A DNA stretch of 64,000 nt, taken from contig NZ_QHLL01000006.1 of NCBI RefSeq assembly GCF_006864535.1, forward strand, positions 1 to 64,000. Reading direction: 5' to 3'. The notes below the pieces were generated by a model. That model saw only the letters and a program-made list of their open reading frames with translations. It was not told the origin of the DNA and did not search any database. Below are positions 8,893 through 17,404 of the stretch, one piece after another. This stretch comes from Campylobacter sp. MIT 12-8780. Its GTDB lineage: Bacteria > Campylobacterota > Campylobacteria > Campylobacterales > Campylobacteraceae. Position 1 is the first letter of the stretch. Every line of letters begins with the position of its first letter. The position numbers and the translations under genes are program-made.

Positions 8893-10092
8893 ATGTATCT
8901 ATTCACTTCTGAAGTTGTTAGTCCAGGACACCCTGATAAGTGTGCGGACATTATCGCTGATACTATAGTGGATATACTCTTAAGTCATGACAAAGACTCA
9001 AGAGTGGCGAGTGAAGTCTTTGTCGCAGGCAATAAGGTTGTCATCGGCGGAGAAGTCAAGTCAAAACACAAGTTAAGCTTCAAAGATTATGAAGACTTAG
9101 TCAAAAATGCGCTTGCTAAGATAGGTTATGATGGCAAGGGCTATTTTACAAAGGCTCAGTGCTTACATCCTGATGAGGTAGAAACCCTTGTGTTTTTAAA
9201 CGAACAAAGCCCTGATATTAATCAAGGTGTAGATCAAGAAAGTGGAGAAATAGGCGCAGGCGATCAAGGCATAATGTTTGGCTTTGCAAGTTGTGAAGCT
9301 GATGAGTATATGCCAGCAGCCATTTCTTATGCAAGAGCGCTTTGCGATAAGGTATATAACTACGCAAAGGCAAATCCAAACAAGCTTGGTGTTGATATAA
9401 AAACTCAAGTGACTATAGACTATGGCAATAAGAGCAATTTTGAAAACTGCAAGCCTCAAAGCATACACACCATAGTTGTTTCAGCCCCAAGTGTAGAGAA
9501 TTTACACATTGATGAGGTGAGGGCTTTGATTATGGAGCTTATTTTGGATTCAAATTTACCAAAAGAGCTTTTTCACCCAGAAAAAACGCGTATTTTAATC
9601 AATCCTACAGGAAAATATGTCAATCACTCCTCCTTACACGATAGTGGTTTAACCGGACGCAAGCTCATCGTTGATAGCTTTGGAGGATACTCGCCAATTG
9701 GCGGAGGCGCACAATCAAGCAAGGATTATACTAAGGTTGATAGAAGCGGACTTTACGCAGCAAGATGGCTTGCTAAAAACATAGTCGCAGCAGGTCTAGC
9801 TAAAAAATGTGTAGTCCAACTTAGTTATGCCATAGGTGTGGCTGAGCCAACTTCTGTAAGTGTTGATTGCATGGGGACAAATGAGGGCGTTGATGATAAT
9901 AAATTAAGCGAATTTGTGATGAAAAATTATGCTTTAACGCCAAATTGGATCAAAAATAAATTTGAGCTTGATAAGCCAAAAGCCGGACATTTTAGCTATG
10001 CTGATGTAGCCGCTCGTGGGCAAGTTGGACAAAAGGATTATCCTTGGGAAAAACTTGATGCTGTGGCTGATTTTAAGGCTTTGAAAGGTTAA
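8893..10092 (+). CDS. metK: S-adenosylmethionine synthetase
   Basis: This 399-residue enzyme makes SAM from methionine and ATP in the cytosol. The start region Phe-Thr-Ser-Glu-Val-Val-Ser-Pro-Gly-His-Pro-Asp-Lys is the N-terminal MetK signature. Gly-Ala-Gly-Asp-Gln-Gly-Ile-Met-Phe-Gly near residue 122 and Gly-Gly-Gly-Ala near residue 271 are the other hallmark motifs. Its ribosome site is AAAAGGAAAA. In C. jejuni metK lies beside lnt. Here it sits between the phosphoramidate locus and a phase-variable methyltransferase, with lnt more than 25 kb away. Confidence 0.98.
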   Translation: MYLFTSEVVSPGHPDKCADIIADTIVDILLSHDKDSRVASEVFVAGNKVVIGGEVKSKHKLSFKDYEDLVKNALAKIGYDGKGYFTKAQCLHPDEVETLVFLNEQSPDINQGVDQESGEIGAGDQGIMFGFASCEADEYMPAAISYARALCDKVYNYAKANPNKLGVDIKTQVTIDYGNKSNFENCKPQSIHTIVVSAPSVENLHIDEVRALIMELILDSNLPKELFHPEKTRILINPTGKYVNHSSLHDSGLTGRKLIVDSFGGYSPIGGGAQSSKDYTKVDRSGLYAARWLAKNIVAAGLAKKCVVQLSYAIGVAEPTSVSVDCMGTNEGVDDNKLSEFVMKNYALTPNWIKNKFELDKPKAGHFSYADVAARGQVGQKDYPWEKLDAVADFKALKG

Positions 10093-10094
10093 GT

Positions 10095-11029
10095 ATGCAA
10101 GAAAATTTACTTAAAGAAATTGTAAGTGGGCTAAAACTATCAAATGAGTTACATTATAATATCTTAATGTCAAAAGTCATTGAAAGTCAAGATATACAAG
10201 AAGAGCATAAAAAGCTTTTATTTTTACTCCTTCAGCATAGGGATAGAAATTATCTTCGCATCAATCACAACGACTTGTGCTTTGAAAATATCAAATCCTA
10301 TCTTGCCGCTTTACGTCCGCTAGAGCTTGATCTTTCATCTTTAAGTAGAATAGGGGGCAAAGAAGATGGGGGTTATGTTATGCTAACCCCCCCCCCCCCC
10401 TCAATGATGATAGAATAAATAAAGCCTTATCACTTGGTGTTTCTTTGCGTTCACCTTGGGATTTAGAAATGGCGAATTTAGGCTATAAGGTCATAGAATA
10501 TGACGCAAGCATAGAACAATCCCCTTATACTCACGAAAATATCAGTTTTCACAAACTCTTTATCAATGCAAGCAAAGATGAACAAAGTATCACCCTTAAA
10601 GATGCTATTGAGCAAAACAAGCTTGATGAAAAAGCTCATAATATCTTGCAAATTGATATAGAATATGCTGAATGGGAAGTGCTTAAGCACACTGATATGA
10701 ATTTGTTAAATCAGTATTTTTCTCAAGTGATTTTTGAATTTCATGGCTTAAATCCAGAAGAAAACGACGCCGTAAGTGAAAAATTAGAAATTTTGCATAA
10801 GCTAAATGAAAACTTTGCAAGCATACATTTTCACTTTAACAATCATGGTAAAATTTGGTATAGTAAAGGCTTATTTTTTAGCACCACTATAGAAGTAAGC
10901 TATGTAAGAAAAGACTTGCTTGAGGCTCAATTTGGTAAAAATTTAGCTTTAAGAAAAAATGGGATTTTAAAAGGACTTGACTACCCAGTAGATGTTGCTG
11001 TGCCTGAAATTCCTGTGCTTTTTGAATAA
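10095..11029 (+). CDS. FkbM-family methyltransferase, phase-variable and currently OFF
   Basis: The two frames 10095-10418 and the one running to 11029 together make a protein of about 311 residues. The sequence before the tract has Gly-Gly-Lys-Glu-Asp-Gly-Gly-Tyr-Val-Met. After it come Ala-Leu-Ser-Leu-Gly-Val-Ser, Ser-Pro-Trp-Asp-Leu-Glu-Met-Ala and Asp-Ile-Glu-Tyr-Ala-Glu-Trp-Glu, all typical of FkbM-like methyltransferases of Campylobacter surface-sugar loci. Fourteen C at 10387-10400 direct the ribosome to a stop at 10416-10418. Twelve or fifteen C would join the frames. It begins 2 bases after the metK stop, so it is almost certainly co-transcribed with SAM synthetase. The substrate is unknown. 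Confidence 0.82.
10387..10400 (+). repeat. poly-C tract, 14 C, contingency switch (OFF)
   Basis: Fourteen C on the coding strand encode a Pro run. The downstream homologous frame is offset so that 12 or 15 C are needed for a full product. This is the longest homopolymer in the window. Confidence 0.92.
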
Positions 11030-11077
11030 AATGCAAAAGCATTAAGAATTTGGTTGAGGCGAAAAACTTACAAATTC

Positions 11078-11117
11078 AAACAAAAGGCTTGTCTTGCGAT
11101 GAGCCTTTTGTTTTTTT
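11078..11117 (+). terminator. rho-independent terminator between the FkbM gene and hisI
   Basis: A perfect 12-bp stem (11078-11089 with 11102-11113) and a 12-base loop are followed by a T-rich tail to 11117. It sits between convergent operons. The opposite strand also gives a T-rich 3' arm, so it may work both ways. Confidence 0.85.
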
Positions 11118-11129
11118 GTTTTAGATTGA

Positions 11130-11750
11130 TTATTTGCTTTTATTTCTCTCTTTAAGCACGGCTATAACATCGCTTAGGCTTAAATTTTGATCAGCTAAAA
11201 GCACGCTAAGGTGAAAGAGCAGATCCGCGCTTTCATTACAAAGTTCTGTATTATCGCCAGCTACAGCTGCTAGGGCACTTTCTACACCTTCTTCACCGAC
11301 TTTTTGGGCTATTCTTTTTGTGCCACTTTGAAAAAGTTTTGCTGTGTAGGAGTTTTCAGCTAAAGCATTTTTGCGTGTGTTGATAAGCTTTTCAAGTCTT
11401 GCTAGAAAGACCATATCAGCTTTTTTAGAAATTTGTTCAAAGCAAGAAATGCTTCCTGTATGACAAGTTGCTCCGCAAGGTTTAGCCAAGATCAAAAGCG
11501 TGTCATTATCGCAATCAAGCCCAAGTTCGATAATATCTAAAAAATTCCCACTTTCCTCGCCCTTAAGCCAAAGTCTATTTTTGGTGCGTGAGAAAAATAC
11601 CACTCGTTTAAGCTTCAAACTTTGCCTTAAAGCTTCCTCATTCATATAGCCAAGCATAAGCACTTCAGCACTTTTATGATCTTGAATGATAACAGGCAAA
11701 AGATTATTTACCTTTTGCCAATTTATTTGTGAGATAAGTTCTTCTTGCAT
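11130..11750 (-). CDS. hisI: phosphoribosyl-AMP cyclohydrolase / phosphoribosyl-ATP pyrophosphatase
   Basis: A bifunctional 206-residue HisIE protein for the second and third steps of histidine synthesis. The N-terminal cyclohydrolase half carries Asp-Cys-Asp-Asn-Asp and Cys-Gly-Ala-Thr-Cys-His-Thr-Gly, the magnesium and zinc ligands. The C-terminal half carries Lys-Val-Gly-Glu-Glu-Gly-Val-Glu of the pyrophosphatase. It is the last gene of the hisHAFI half operon and starts 2 bases after hisF, with an AAGGA site at the hisF stop. Confidence 0.96.
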   Translation of the reverse strand: MQEELISQINWQKVNNLLPVIIQDHKSAEVLMLGYMNEEALRQSLKLKRVVFFSRTKNRLWLKGEESGNFLDIIELGLDCDNDTLLILAKPCGATCHTGSISCFEQISKKADMVFLARLEKLINTRKNALAENSYTAKLFQSGTKRIAQKVGEEGVESALAAVAGDNTELCNESADLLFHLSVLLADQNLSLSDVIAVLKERNKSK

Positions 11751-11752
11751 AT

Positions 11753-12520
11753 TTATATCCTTATATCTAAGCCTTGAGCCTTTAGATAGGCTTTAAGCTC
11801 TTTTATATCAACGACTTTTTGATGAAAAATGCTTGCAGCCAAGCAACCATCAACACCAAGCTTAAAAGCTTCTAAAAAATGTCTTGCCTCGCCAGCTCCA
11901 CCACTTGCTATAAGAGGAATGGCACAAATTTCACGCACTGCTTTAAGCTGGGCTAGATCATAGCCTTTTTTCATACCATCTTGATTCATCATATTAAGCA
12001 CTATTTCACCAGCTCCACGTTGCTGAGCCTCTTTTACCCATTCAAGCGTATTTTTACCACTTTGCTTGCTTGTGCTTTCATCGCCTGTGTATTGATATAC
12101 TTTTAAATTTCCATCTTCATCTTTAAAGCTATCAATGCCTACTACTACGCATTGCACCCCAAAGCTTTTTGCTAGCCTTTCAATAAGACTTGGATCATTT
12201 AAGGCTGGAGAATTGATAGAAATTTTATCTGCTCCATTAGCTAAAAGCTCCCTTGCATCTTCTTCGCTTTTTATGCCTCCAGCTACGCAAAATGGGATAT
12301 TGATATTTTGAGCGACTTTGCTTACCCAAGCCCTTGAAATTCGCTCTTTTCTAGCACTTGCTGCAATATCATAAAACACAAGCTCATCTATACCCTCATT
12401 TGAATAAAACTTTGCAAGCTCTATGATATCGCCCATATCTTGGTGGTTTTTAAACTGCACGCCTTTAACTACGCGTCCATCTTTTACATCAAGGCAAGCA
12501 ATTATGCGTTTTGTAAGCAT
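11753..12520 (-). CDS. hisF: imidazole glycerol phosphate synthase, cyclase subunit
   Basis: A 255-residue beta/alpha barrel that pairs with HisH and uses its ammonia to form imidazole glycerol phosphate and AICAR. It shows the two phosphate-binding half-barrel motifs, Ile-Ala-Cys-Leu-Asp-Val-Lys-Asp-Gly at the start and Gly-Gly-Ala-Gly-Glu near residue 203. The catalytic Asp11 lies in Cys-Leu-Asp. Its start overlaps the end of hisA by 19 bases. In C. jejuni an extra gene lies between hisA and hisF; it is absent here. Confidence 0.97.
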   Translation of the reverse strand: MLTKRIIACLDVKDGRVVKGVQFKNHQDMGDIIELAKFYSNEGIDELVFYDIAASARKERISRAWVSKVAQNINIPFCVAGGIKSEEDARELLANGADKISINSPALNDPSLIERLAKSFGVQCVVVGIDSFKDEDGNLKVYQYTGDESTSKQSGKNTLEWVKEAQQRGAGEIVLNMMNQDGMKKGYDLAQLKAVREICAIPLIASGGAGEARHFLEAFKLGVDGCLAASIFHQKVVDIKELKAYLKAQGLDIRI

Positions 12521-13248
12521 GCTAAAGCCTCCTTAACACTAAATTTATCATCTAACAAAGCTTTACCTACTATAACTCCGCTACAAATGCCCTTTAAAAG
12601 TCTTAAATCCTCAAGGCTACTTACTCCACCTGAAGCTTGAATTTCAATTTGTGGAAAAATCCTATGTATGAGAGTGTAAAGCTCAACATTTGCCCCACTC
12701 ATCGTGCCGTCCCTTGAGATATCTGTGCATAAAAGGTGCTTAAGCCCTAGCTCGGCATAAAAATCAAGCGCTTCTAAAAGCCTCTTATCGCTTTGCTCTT
12801 GCCAGGCATTAATGGCGATTAAATAATCGCTTCCATCAGCATTTGGCAGGGCATCAAGGGCGAGTGTGATTTGTTCGGCGCCAAATTCTTTTAACATTTT
12901 GCTAGTAAATTCTGGATCTTTTACCGCTAAAGAACCTATGACAACGCGTTTTGCTCCTGCTTTAAGTAAAGCCTTGATATCTGCTTCATTTCTTACCCCG
13001 CCTCCAACTTGAAGATTTACTACCACTTCATTGCTTAATTTTTCTAAAAGCTTGATTTGTCTATTTTGTGGGTTTTTTGCGCCTTGCAGATCCACTAAAT
13101 GAAGCCATTTTGCTCCTGCTTCTTCATATTGTCTAAATTTTTCTAAAGGTTCAAAATGATAGCTTTTTTGCTGAGCGTAATCCCCTTTAAAAAGGCGAAC
13201 CACCTTGCCATCAAGCAAATCTAAAGCTGGAATGAGTTGGGTTATCAT
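12502..13248 (-). CDS. hisA: phosphoribosylformimino-5-aminoimidazole carboxamide ribotide isomerase
   Basis: A 248-residue beta/alpha barrel isomerase, homologous to HisF. It has [13 protein letters not shown] at the N terminus and Gly-Gly-Gly-Val-Arg in the first half-barrel. The start at 13248 is chosen because AAGGAAAA lies 4 bases before it; a start nine codons upstream would put this site inside the gene. It lies between hisH and hisF in the operon. Confidence 0.96.
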   Translation of the reverse strand: MITQLIPALDLLDGKVVRLFKGDYAQQKSYHFEPLEKFRQYEEAGAKWLHLVDLQGAKNPQNRQIKLLEKLSNEVVVNLQVGGGVRNEADIKALLKAGAKRVVIGSLAVKDPEFTSKMLKEFGAEQITLALDALPNADGSDYLIAINAWQEQSDKRLLEALDFYAELGLKHLLCTDISRDGTMSGANVELYTLIHRIFPQIEIQASGGVSSLEDLRLLKGICSGVIVGKALLDDKFSVKEALACLQNA

Positions 13249-13275
13249 GATTTTTCCTTTTTTTGATAATAACAC

Positions 13276-13857
13276 TTATAAAGTGATAAAATTTCTTAGC
13301 AAAAGCTCTCCAGCTTCTCCGCTTCGCTCTGGGTGAAACTGCACGCCATAAAAATTATCCTTTGCTACAGCTGCACTAAAGTTTTGAGAGTATTCACAAA
13401 CTGCGATCGTCTCAGCTTCTACAGCCACACAATAACTATGCACAAAATAAAAAAATGCCCCATTTAATCCTTTAAAAAGAGTGTGCTTGCTTTTTACATC
13501 ATTCCAGCCCATATGCGGCAAAGTAAAGTTAGTGCTAGGTTTAAATTTTTCAGTTTTAAAAGGCATAATGCCTAGAGTATTTTGATGAAGTTCCTCGCTA
13601 AAATCCCCAAGGATTTGCATACCTAAGCAAATGCCTAAAAGTGGCTTTTTAGTGGTTTGTAAAAATTCTATAAGTTTAAATTGATGTAAATGAAGCATAG
13701 CACTTTGTGCTGTTCCAACGCCGGGTAAAAAGAGTTTATCGGCTTTTTCAAGCTCTTTTATATCTCTTGAGATCACACAAGTAAAGCCAAGTCTATGAAG
13801 CGCAAATTCTAAAGAAGCTAAATTCGCACAAGCTGTATCAATGATGGCTAGTTTCAT
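13276..13857 (-). CDS. hisH: imidazole glycerol phosphate synthase, glutaminase subunit
   Basis: A 193-residue class I glutamine amidotransferase that feeds ammonia to HisF. The nucleophile elbow Gly-Ile-Cys-Leu-Gly places Cys77, and Gln-Phe-His-Pro-Glu gives the His-Glu pair near the C terminus. The ATG at 13857 follows AAGGCAG; an upstream in-frame ATG at 13905 lies inside the promoter region. It is the first gene of the separated hisHAFI operon; in C. jejuni it directly follows hisB. Confidence 0.96.
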   Translation of the reverse strand: MKLAIIDTACANLASLEFALHRLGFTCVISRDIKELEKADKLFLPGVGTAQSAMLHLHQFKLIEFLQTTKKPLLGICLGMQILGDFSEELHQNTLGIMPFKTEKFKPSTNFTLPHMGWNDVKSKHTLFKGLNGAFFYFVHSYCVAVEAETIAVCEYSQNFSAAVAKDNFYGVQFHPERSGEAGELLLRNFITL

Positions 13858-13880
13858 TTTCTGCCTTGAGTTGTATTTGA

Positions 13881-13918
13881 AAACAAAATTATAGCTGAAA
13901 AACACTATAATTTTGTTT
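13881..13918 (-). promoter_or_regulatory. 14-bp perfect inverted repeat with hisH -10 box, possible lctP terminator
   Basis: Arms at 13881-13894 and 13905-13918 are perfect inverse complements separated by 10 bases. The proximal arm contains TATAAT on the minus strand (13888-13893), 31 bases before the hisH ATG, so it fits the hisHAFI promoter. Read in the direction of lctP, the same repeat gives an AT-rich hairpin ending in TTTTGTTTTC. One element may therefore both end lctP transcripts and start his transcripts. Confidence 0.55.
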
Positions 13919-13959
13919 ATTTTAACCCTTGCTTTAAATTTTGTGTATTTTTCAAGTCT

Positions 13960-15693
13960 TTAAGGCACTATCCAAGGAAAAAATGAAGCTGTCATAAAGC
14001 AGACTACGCCACTTCCAAGCGCTAAGATAAGAGAATATTTAAGTGTAAGCCTAAGCACTTGTGCTTCTTTGCCCATGAGTCCCACCACAGAAGCAGCTAC
14101 AGCTATGCTTTGTAAAGAGATCATTTTTCCAGCCGCACCGCCAACGGCATTTGCTGAGAGTAAAAGCACTTCATTGATACCAAGTTGCGAGGCGGTGAGT
14201 TGTTGCAAGGAGCCAAAAAGCACATTTGAGCTTGTAACGCTTCCTGTAAGCACAACCCCAAGCCAGCCAACGATAGGGGAGAAAAAGACAAAGCTTTCGC
14301 CTGTTTTTGAAAGAGCAAGGGCTAAAGTTGCTGAAATTCCGCTGTAATTAGAAAGATAAGCAAAAGCAAGCACAAGGCAGATTGTAACGATAGCAAGATA
14401 CATTTCCTTGCAAGTTTCACTAAAAGCACTTATGGCTGTGTGTATTTTGATTTTTAAGATGACTATAGTGCAAAGTGCAGCAAGAAAAATCGCCGTTCCA
14501 ACGCTGTTGATAAGTGGGATTTCAAAGAGTGATTTTACAGCTTTTGTTTCTTTGACTATGGGAGCGATTTGCTGAATTTCACTAAGTTCTTTAAAATCAA
14601 AGCTTAAGGTTAAAAAATTTAGCGCTCCACCATTTGCAAAAAGTGCGTTAAAGCTGTCTTGAGTCCAAATGATGATGATAAAGATTAAAATCGCAAAAGG
14701 TGTGCCACTCAGTAAAGTTTGTTTAACACTGATAGTTTGAGGTTTTGAGGCGTTTAATGCTTCTTTTTGCACCTTAGAATCAAGTGAGTTTTGTGCGATT
14801 TGAGAATTTTGTGCTGTGATGTTTTGATCCTCGCTTAGCATAATATTTTTTGGTTTCCACAGCTTTAAAAAAGAGCCAAGTGCTGCTATAGAGATAACTC
14901 CGGCGGTAATGTCTGGAAGTTGTGGTCCTAAAAAAGAAGCTGTGATGATCTTTGTTAAGATAAAGCTAAAACCTGCTACAAAGCAAGCTGGTAGGGTTTC
15001 TTTTACCCCTTTAAATCCGCTAAGTAAAAACACGAGCAAAAAAGGAATGCAAAATGAAAAAGGTGCAAGCATTATAGCTGACATGGTTGAAATTTTTATC
15101 GCATCAACTTGGACTAAATTTGCAAGGGCTGTTACAGGGATACCTACAGCGCCAAAGGTTGCAGGCGGGAGGTTGGCGATAAGACAAAGCGCAGCTGCTT
15201 GAATGGGCTTTATACCCATACCTACAAGTAAAGCCGCAGTGATCGCCACTGGTCCGCCAAAGCCTATGGTTCCTTCTAAAAAAGCTCCAAAACAAAAGGC
15301 GATTAAAATCACTTGCAAACGCATATCAGGAGTGATTTTGACTATAGACTCTCGCAAGATGTCAAAATAGCCTGATTTTACTGAAAGTTTGTATAAAAAA
15401 ATCGCCGCGATAATGATCCAACCTATAGGATATAGCCCAAAAAGCACCCCATAAACAAGACTATAAAATACCTTTAAAATCGGCATATCATAAGCAAAAA
15501 TTGCTACCAAGCTTACCAACACTACAGATAAAAAAGCTGCTGTGTAGCCCTTAAGCTTAAAAACGATGAGACATACAAAGAAAAACACTATAGGCAAAGC
15601 CGAAACTACCGCACTTAAGAAGATATTGTTAAAAGGATCGTAGTTTTGCTGCCAGATATTTTTACTTAGTCCAATAAGAGTGTTTGTATCCAT
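13960..15693 (-). CDS. lctP: L-lactate permease, LctP family
   Basis: A 577-residue inner-membrane lactate/proton symporter with a dozen or more hydrophobic segments. Characteristic segments include Gly-Ala-Phe-Leu-Glu-Gly-Thr-Ile-Gly-Phe-Gly-Gly-Pro-Val near residue 140 and a Gly-Ser-Val-Thr-Ser-Ser-Asn region late in the protein. The start at 15693 is preferred because GAAGGA lies 7 bases upstream; an ATG five codons earlier precedes this site. It lies between hisH and the NurA-like gene, breaking the usual his operon, and has its own promoter. Lactate is a major Campylobacter carbon source, and the C. jejuni homologue is elsewhere in the genome. Confidence 0.94.
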   Translation of the reverse strand: MDTNTLIGLSKNIWQQNYDPFNNIFLSAVVSALPIVFFFVCLIVFKLKGYTAAFLSVVLVSLVAIFAYDMPILKVFYSLVYGVLFGLYPIGWIIIAAIFLYKLSVKSGYFDILRESIVKITPDMRLQVILIAFCFGAFLEGTIGFGGPVAITAALLVGMGIKPIQAAALCLIANLPPATFGAVGIPVTALANLVQVDAIKISTMSAIMLAPFSFCIPFLLVFLLSGFKGVKETLPACFVAGFSFILTKIITASFLGPQLPDITAGVISIAALGSFLKLWKPKNIMLSEDQNITAQNSQIAQNSLDSKVQKEALNASKPQTISVKQTLLSGTPFAILIFIIIIWTQDSFNALFANGGALNFLTLSFDFKELSEIQQIAPIVKETKAVKSLFEIPLINSVGTAIFLAALCTIVILKIKIHTAISAFSETCKEMYLAIVTICLVLAFAYLSNYSGISATLALALSKTGESFVFFSPIVGWLGVVLTGSVTSSNVLFGSLQQLTASQLGINEVLLLSANAVGGAAGKMISLQSIAVAASVVGLMGKEAQVLRLTLKYSLILALGSGVVCFMTASFFPWIVP

Positions 15694-15723
15694 AAAAAAA
15701 TCCTTCATTTTAAAGAAATGATT

Positions 15724-15774
15724 TTTTAACTCTTTAAAAGAAAAGATGAAAATTTATGCTTTAAAGAGTTAAAA
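15724..15774 (-). promoter_or_regulatory. 15-bp perfect inverted repeat in the lctP leader
   Basis: Arms at 15724-15738 and 15760-15774 are perfect inverse complements, separated by 21 bases. The element begins a few bases after the expected transcription start of lctP and ends 30 bases before its ATG. It has no T-run on either side, so it is more likely an operator or leader hairpin than a terminator. Confidence 0.6.
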
Positions 15775-15785
15775 TAACGAAGTTG

Positions 15786-15791
15786 ATTATA
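15786..15791 (-). promoter_or_regulatory. -10 box of lctP
   Basis: TATAAT on the minus strand lies 93 bases upstream of the lctP ATG, just before the large inverted repeat. Confidence 0.5.
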
Positions 15792-16034
15792 CAGCTAAAA
15801 TTTAAAAATAATCTTAAGCAGAGTAAGTTTCTTTTGTTTTAAAAAGCTTATTATTTTAATATTTTTTAAATAAAATACCAACTTAAAAGACTTTTAAATT
15901 TAAGTATAAAAAGGAATTAAAGTAGTTTTAATAATTCTTTAGTTTTGTTAGAAAATATAATTAAAATTAAACTTAAAGTGAGAAATTTTTTAAGAAATTT
16001 TAAAAAAATTAGATTTAAATTATATTTTTTTAGT

Positions 16035-17396
16035 TTAAACATGATTCATCAATGCCTTTGAAAACATTGTTAAAATTTTTTTGCCTGGAATATTTGATAA
16101 TGAAACAAATCTATTTATCATTGTTGTTGGGATAAAAGAATTCTTATATAAATTACACTCAAGTTGGAATAATACTTCTAAAATCTCTTTTAAACATAAA
16201 AAGTCATCAAATGAAGGATTTTTGATATAGTCTTCATATTTTACACGGATTCCAAAAGGCAGAGCTACATCTAAGACAAAAGATGTATTTTTATCTTTTT
16301 TTACAAACATTTTTATTCCAAAATATGTATCTTTTCCATATATATTTGTATTGTCAGCTATAAAATGCTTAATATAATCTTGGTTCGGTAAAACAATCGT
16401 TTGCGCCGGAATAATATTAATTACATTCCTTAAATGCCAAGTAAAAGTTCCATTTTTTTCTAATCCAATGAAATTAAAGTAGCTAATATTATCTTTTATT
16501 GATTCCTCATACCAATATTGCAAAAATGGGCGAATAGTGTTATAAGAAAAGCTTTTCACAGCATTAAAAAGAGCTAATGAGCCGTCTTTGATAAAAAGCC
16601 ATTCTGATAATTTGTTTTTATCTCTTTCTTGAAGCAAAATATAAAACATTGAAATAATCACCATGCTTTCAAGCGTATTGATAAAATAAGAACATATTGC
16701 GCTAGTATTTTCATTTTCATTGATGAGCTCATGCAATTTAAAGCAATCAGTTATATACAAGAATTTTTTACAATGAAAACATTTTATTCGCTCGTTTAAA
16801 TTATTTATTTTATTTTGTCTTTCGCAAGTTGGGCAGATTAAAGTTATGAAATCATCTGGCTTATCAGAATATTCTTTAAAAAGTAGCCATTTAAGTGTGT
16901 GGATCAAAGGATAAGAATTGTGTTTGTTTTCAAATGCTAATTTGTTTTCCATAAAAATATTAAAAATAGTTTTTCTAATGCTTTGTTTAAAGTCCATATC
17001 TTTTAATTTTATATTTTGAAGCGGTAAGACACATGCAAACCTATCTAAATTTTGAAGCGAGTCTAGCTCATTTGGATTTACAGTTTTTCTATTTTTTGAT
17101 ATATTTTGTATGTTTAATACCAAAACACCTATGATGCAATAGCATAATTTATAGCTTATTTCTCCTTCTTTGTGCAATACCTCTGTATAGCCACCATCAA
17201 CTATTGCTACTTGCTTTATTGTTGTCTCAATCTTATTTTCAATACAAGATATTTTCCTACTTATTCTCTCATAATCTTTTGCTTGTGGAATAGTATCGCT
17301 GGCTTTTATGCATTTTTTAAGATATTCTTGTACAAGTTCGCTATTTATAATATACTGATGATTAGCCTTAGAGGCTTTTTCTTTAAAATAACCCAT
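16035..17396 (-). CDS. NurA-like nuclease with inserted zinc ribbon, partner of HerA ATPase
   Basis: This 453-residue protein shows NurA-type features. Ile-Val-Asp-Gly-Gly at residues 65-69 places the first catalytic Asp at 67. Ile-Lys-Asp-Gly-Ser-Leu at 269-274 gives the second conserved Asp, and Val-Leu-Asp-Val-Ala at 374-378 may give another. NurA acts as a 5'-3' exonuclease and endonuclease driven by HerA. A four-cysteine zinc ribbon (Cys188, Cys191, Cys206, Cys209) sits between the first two motifs; in my recollection standard NurA lacks it. It starts 8 bases after the HerA gene ends, so the two form one operon. Codon use is richer in AT than in the flanking his genes, which suggests acquisition. 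The NurA call rests on motifs and partner, not on overall similarity. Confidence 0.68.
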   Translation of the reverse strand: MGYFKEKASKANHQYIINSELVQEYLKKCIKASDTIPQAKDYERISRKISCIENKIETTIKQVAIVDGGYTEVLHKEGEISYKLCYCIIGVLVLNIQNISKNRKTVNPNELDSLQNLDRFACVLPLQNIKLKDMDFKQSIRKTIFNIFMENKLAFENKHNSYPLIHTLKWLLFKEYSDKPDDFITLICPTCERQNKINNLNERIKCFHCKKFLYITDCFKLHELINENENTSAICSYFINTLESMVIISMFYILLQERDKNKLSEWLFIKDGSLALFNAVKSFSYNTIRPFLQYWYEESIKDNISYFNFIGLEKNGTFTWHLRNVINIIPAQTIVLPNQDYIKHFIADNTNIYGKDTYFGIKMFVKKDKNTSFVLDVALPFGIRVKYEDYIKNPSFDDFLCLKEILEVLFQLECNLYKNSFIPTTMINRFVSLSNIPGKKILTMFSKALMNHV

Positions 17397-17404
17397 TGTT
17401 TTCC

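Larger units (their letters stand above)
15694..16034. other. AT-rich intergenic region between lctP and the NurA-like gene
   Basis: This stretch of 341 bases has no credible gene. It contains the lctP ribosome site, a 15-bp inverted repeat (15724-15774), a minus-strand -10 (15786-15791), and an imperfect A/T hairpin near 15984-16010 that may end nuclease transcripts. It is markedly richer in A and T than the surrounding genes. Confidence 0.6.

Noticed and set aside
10445-11029. Independent gene downstream of the poly-C tract
   Set aside because: The frame is open back to the tract and carries the FkbM motifs that follow the N-terminal part, so it is the second half of the same gene.
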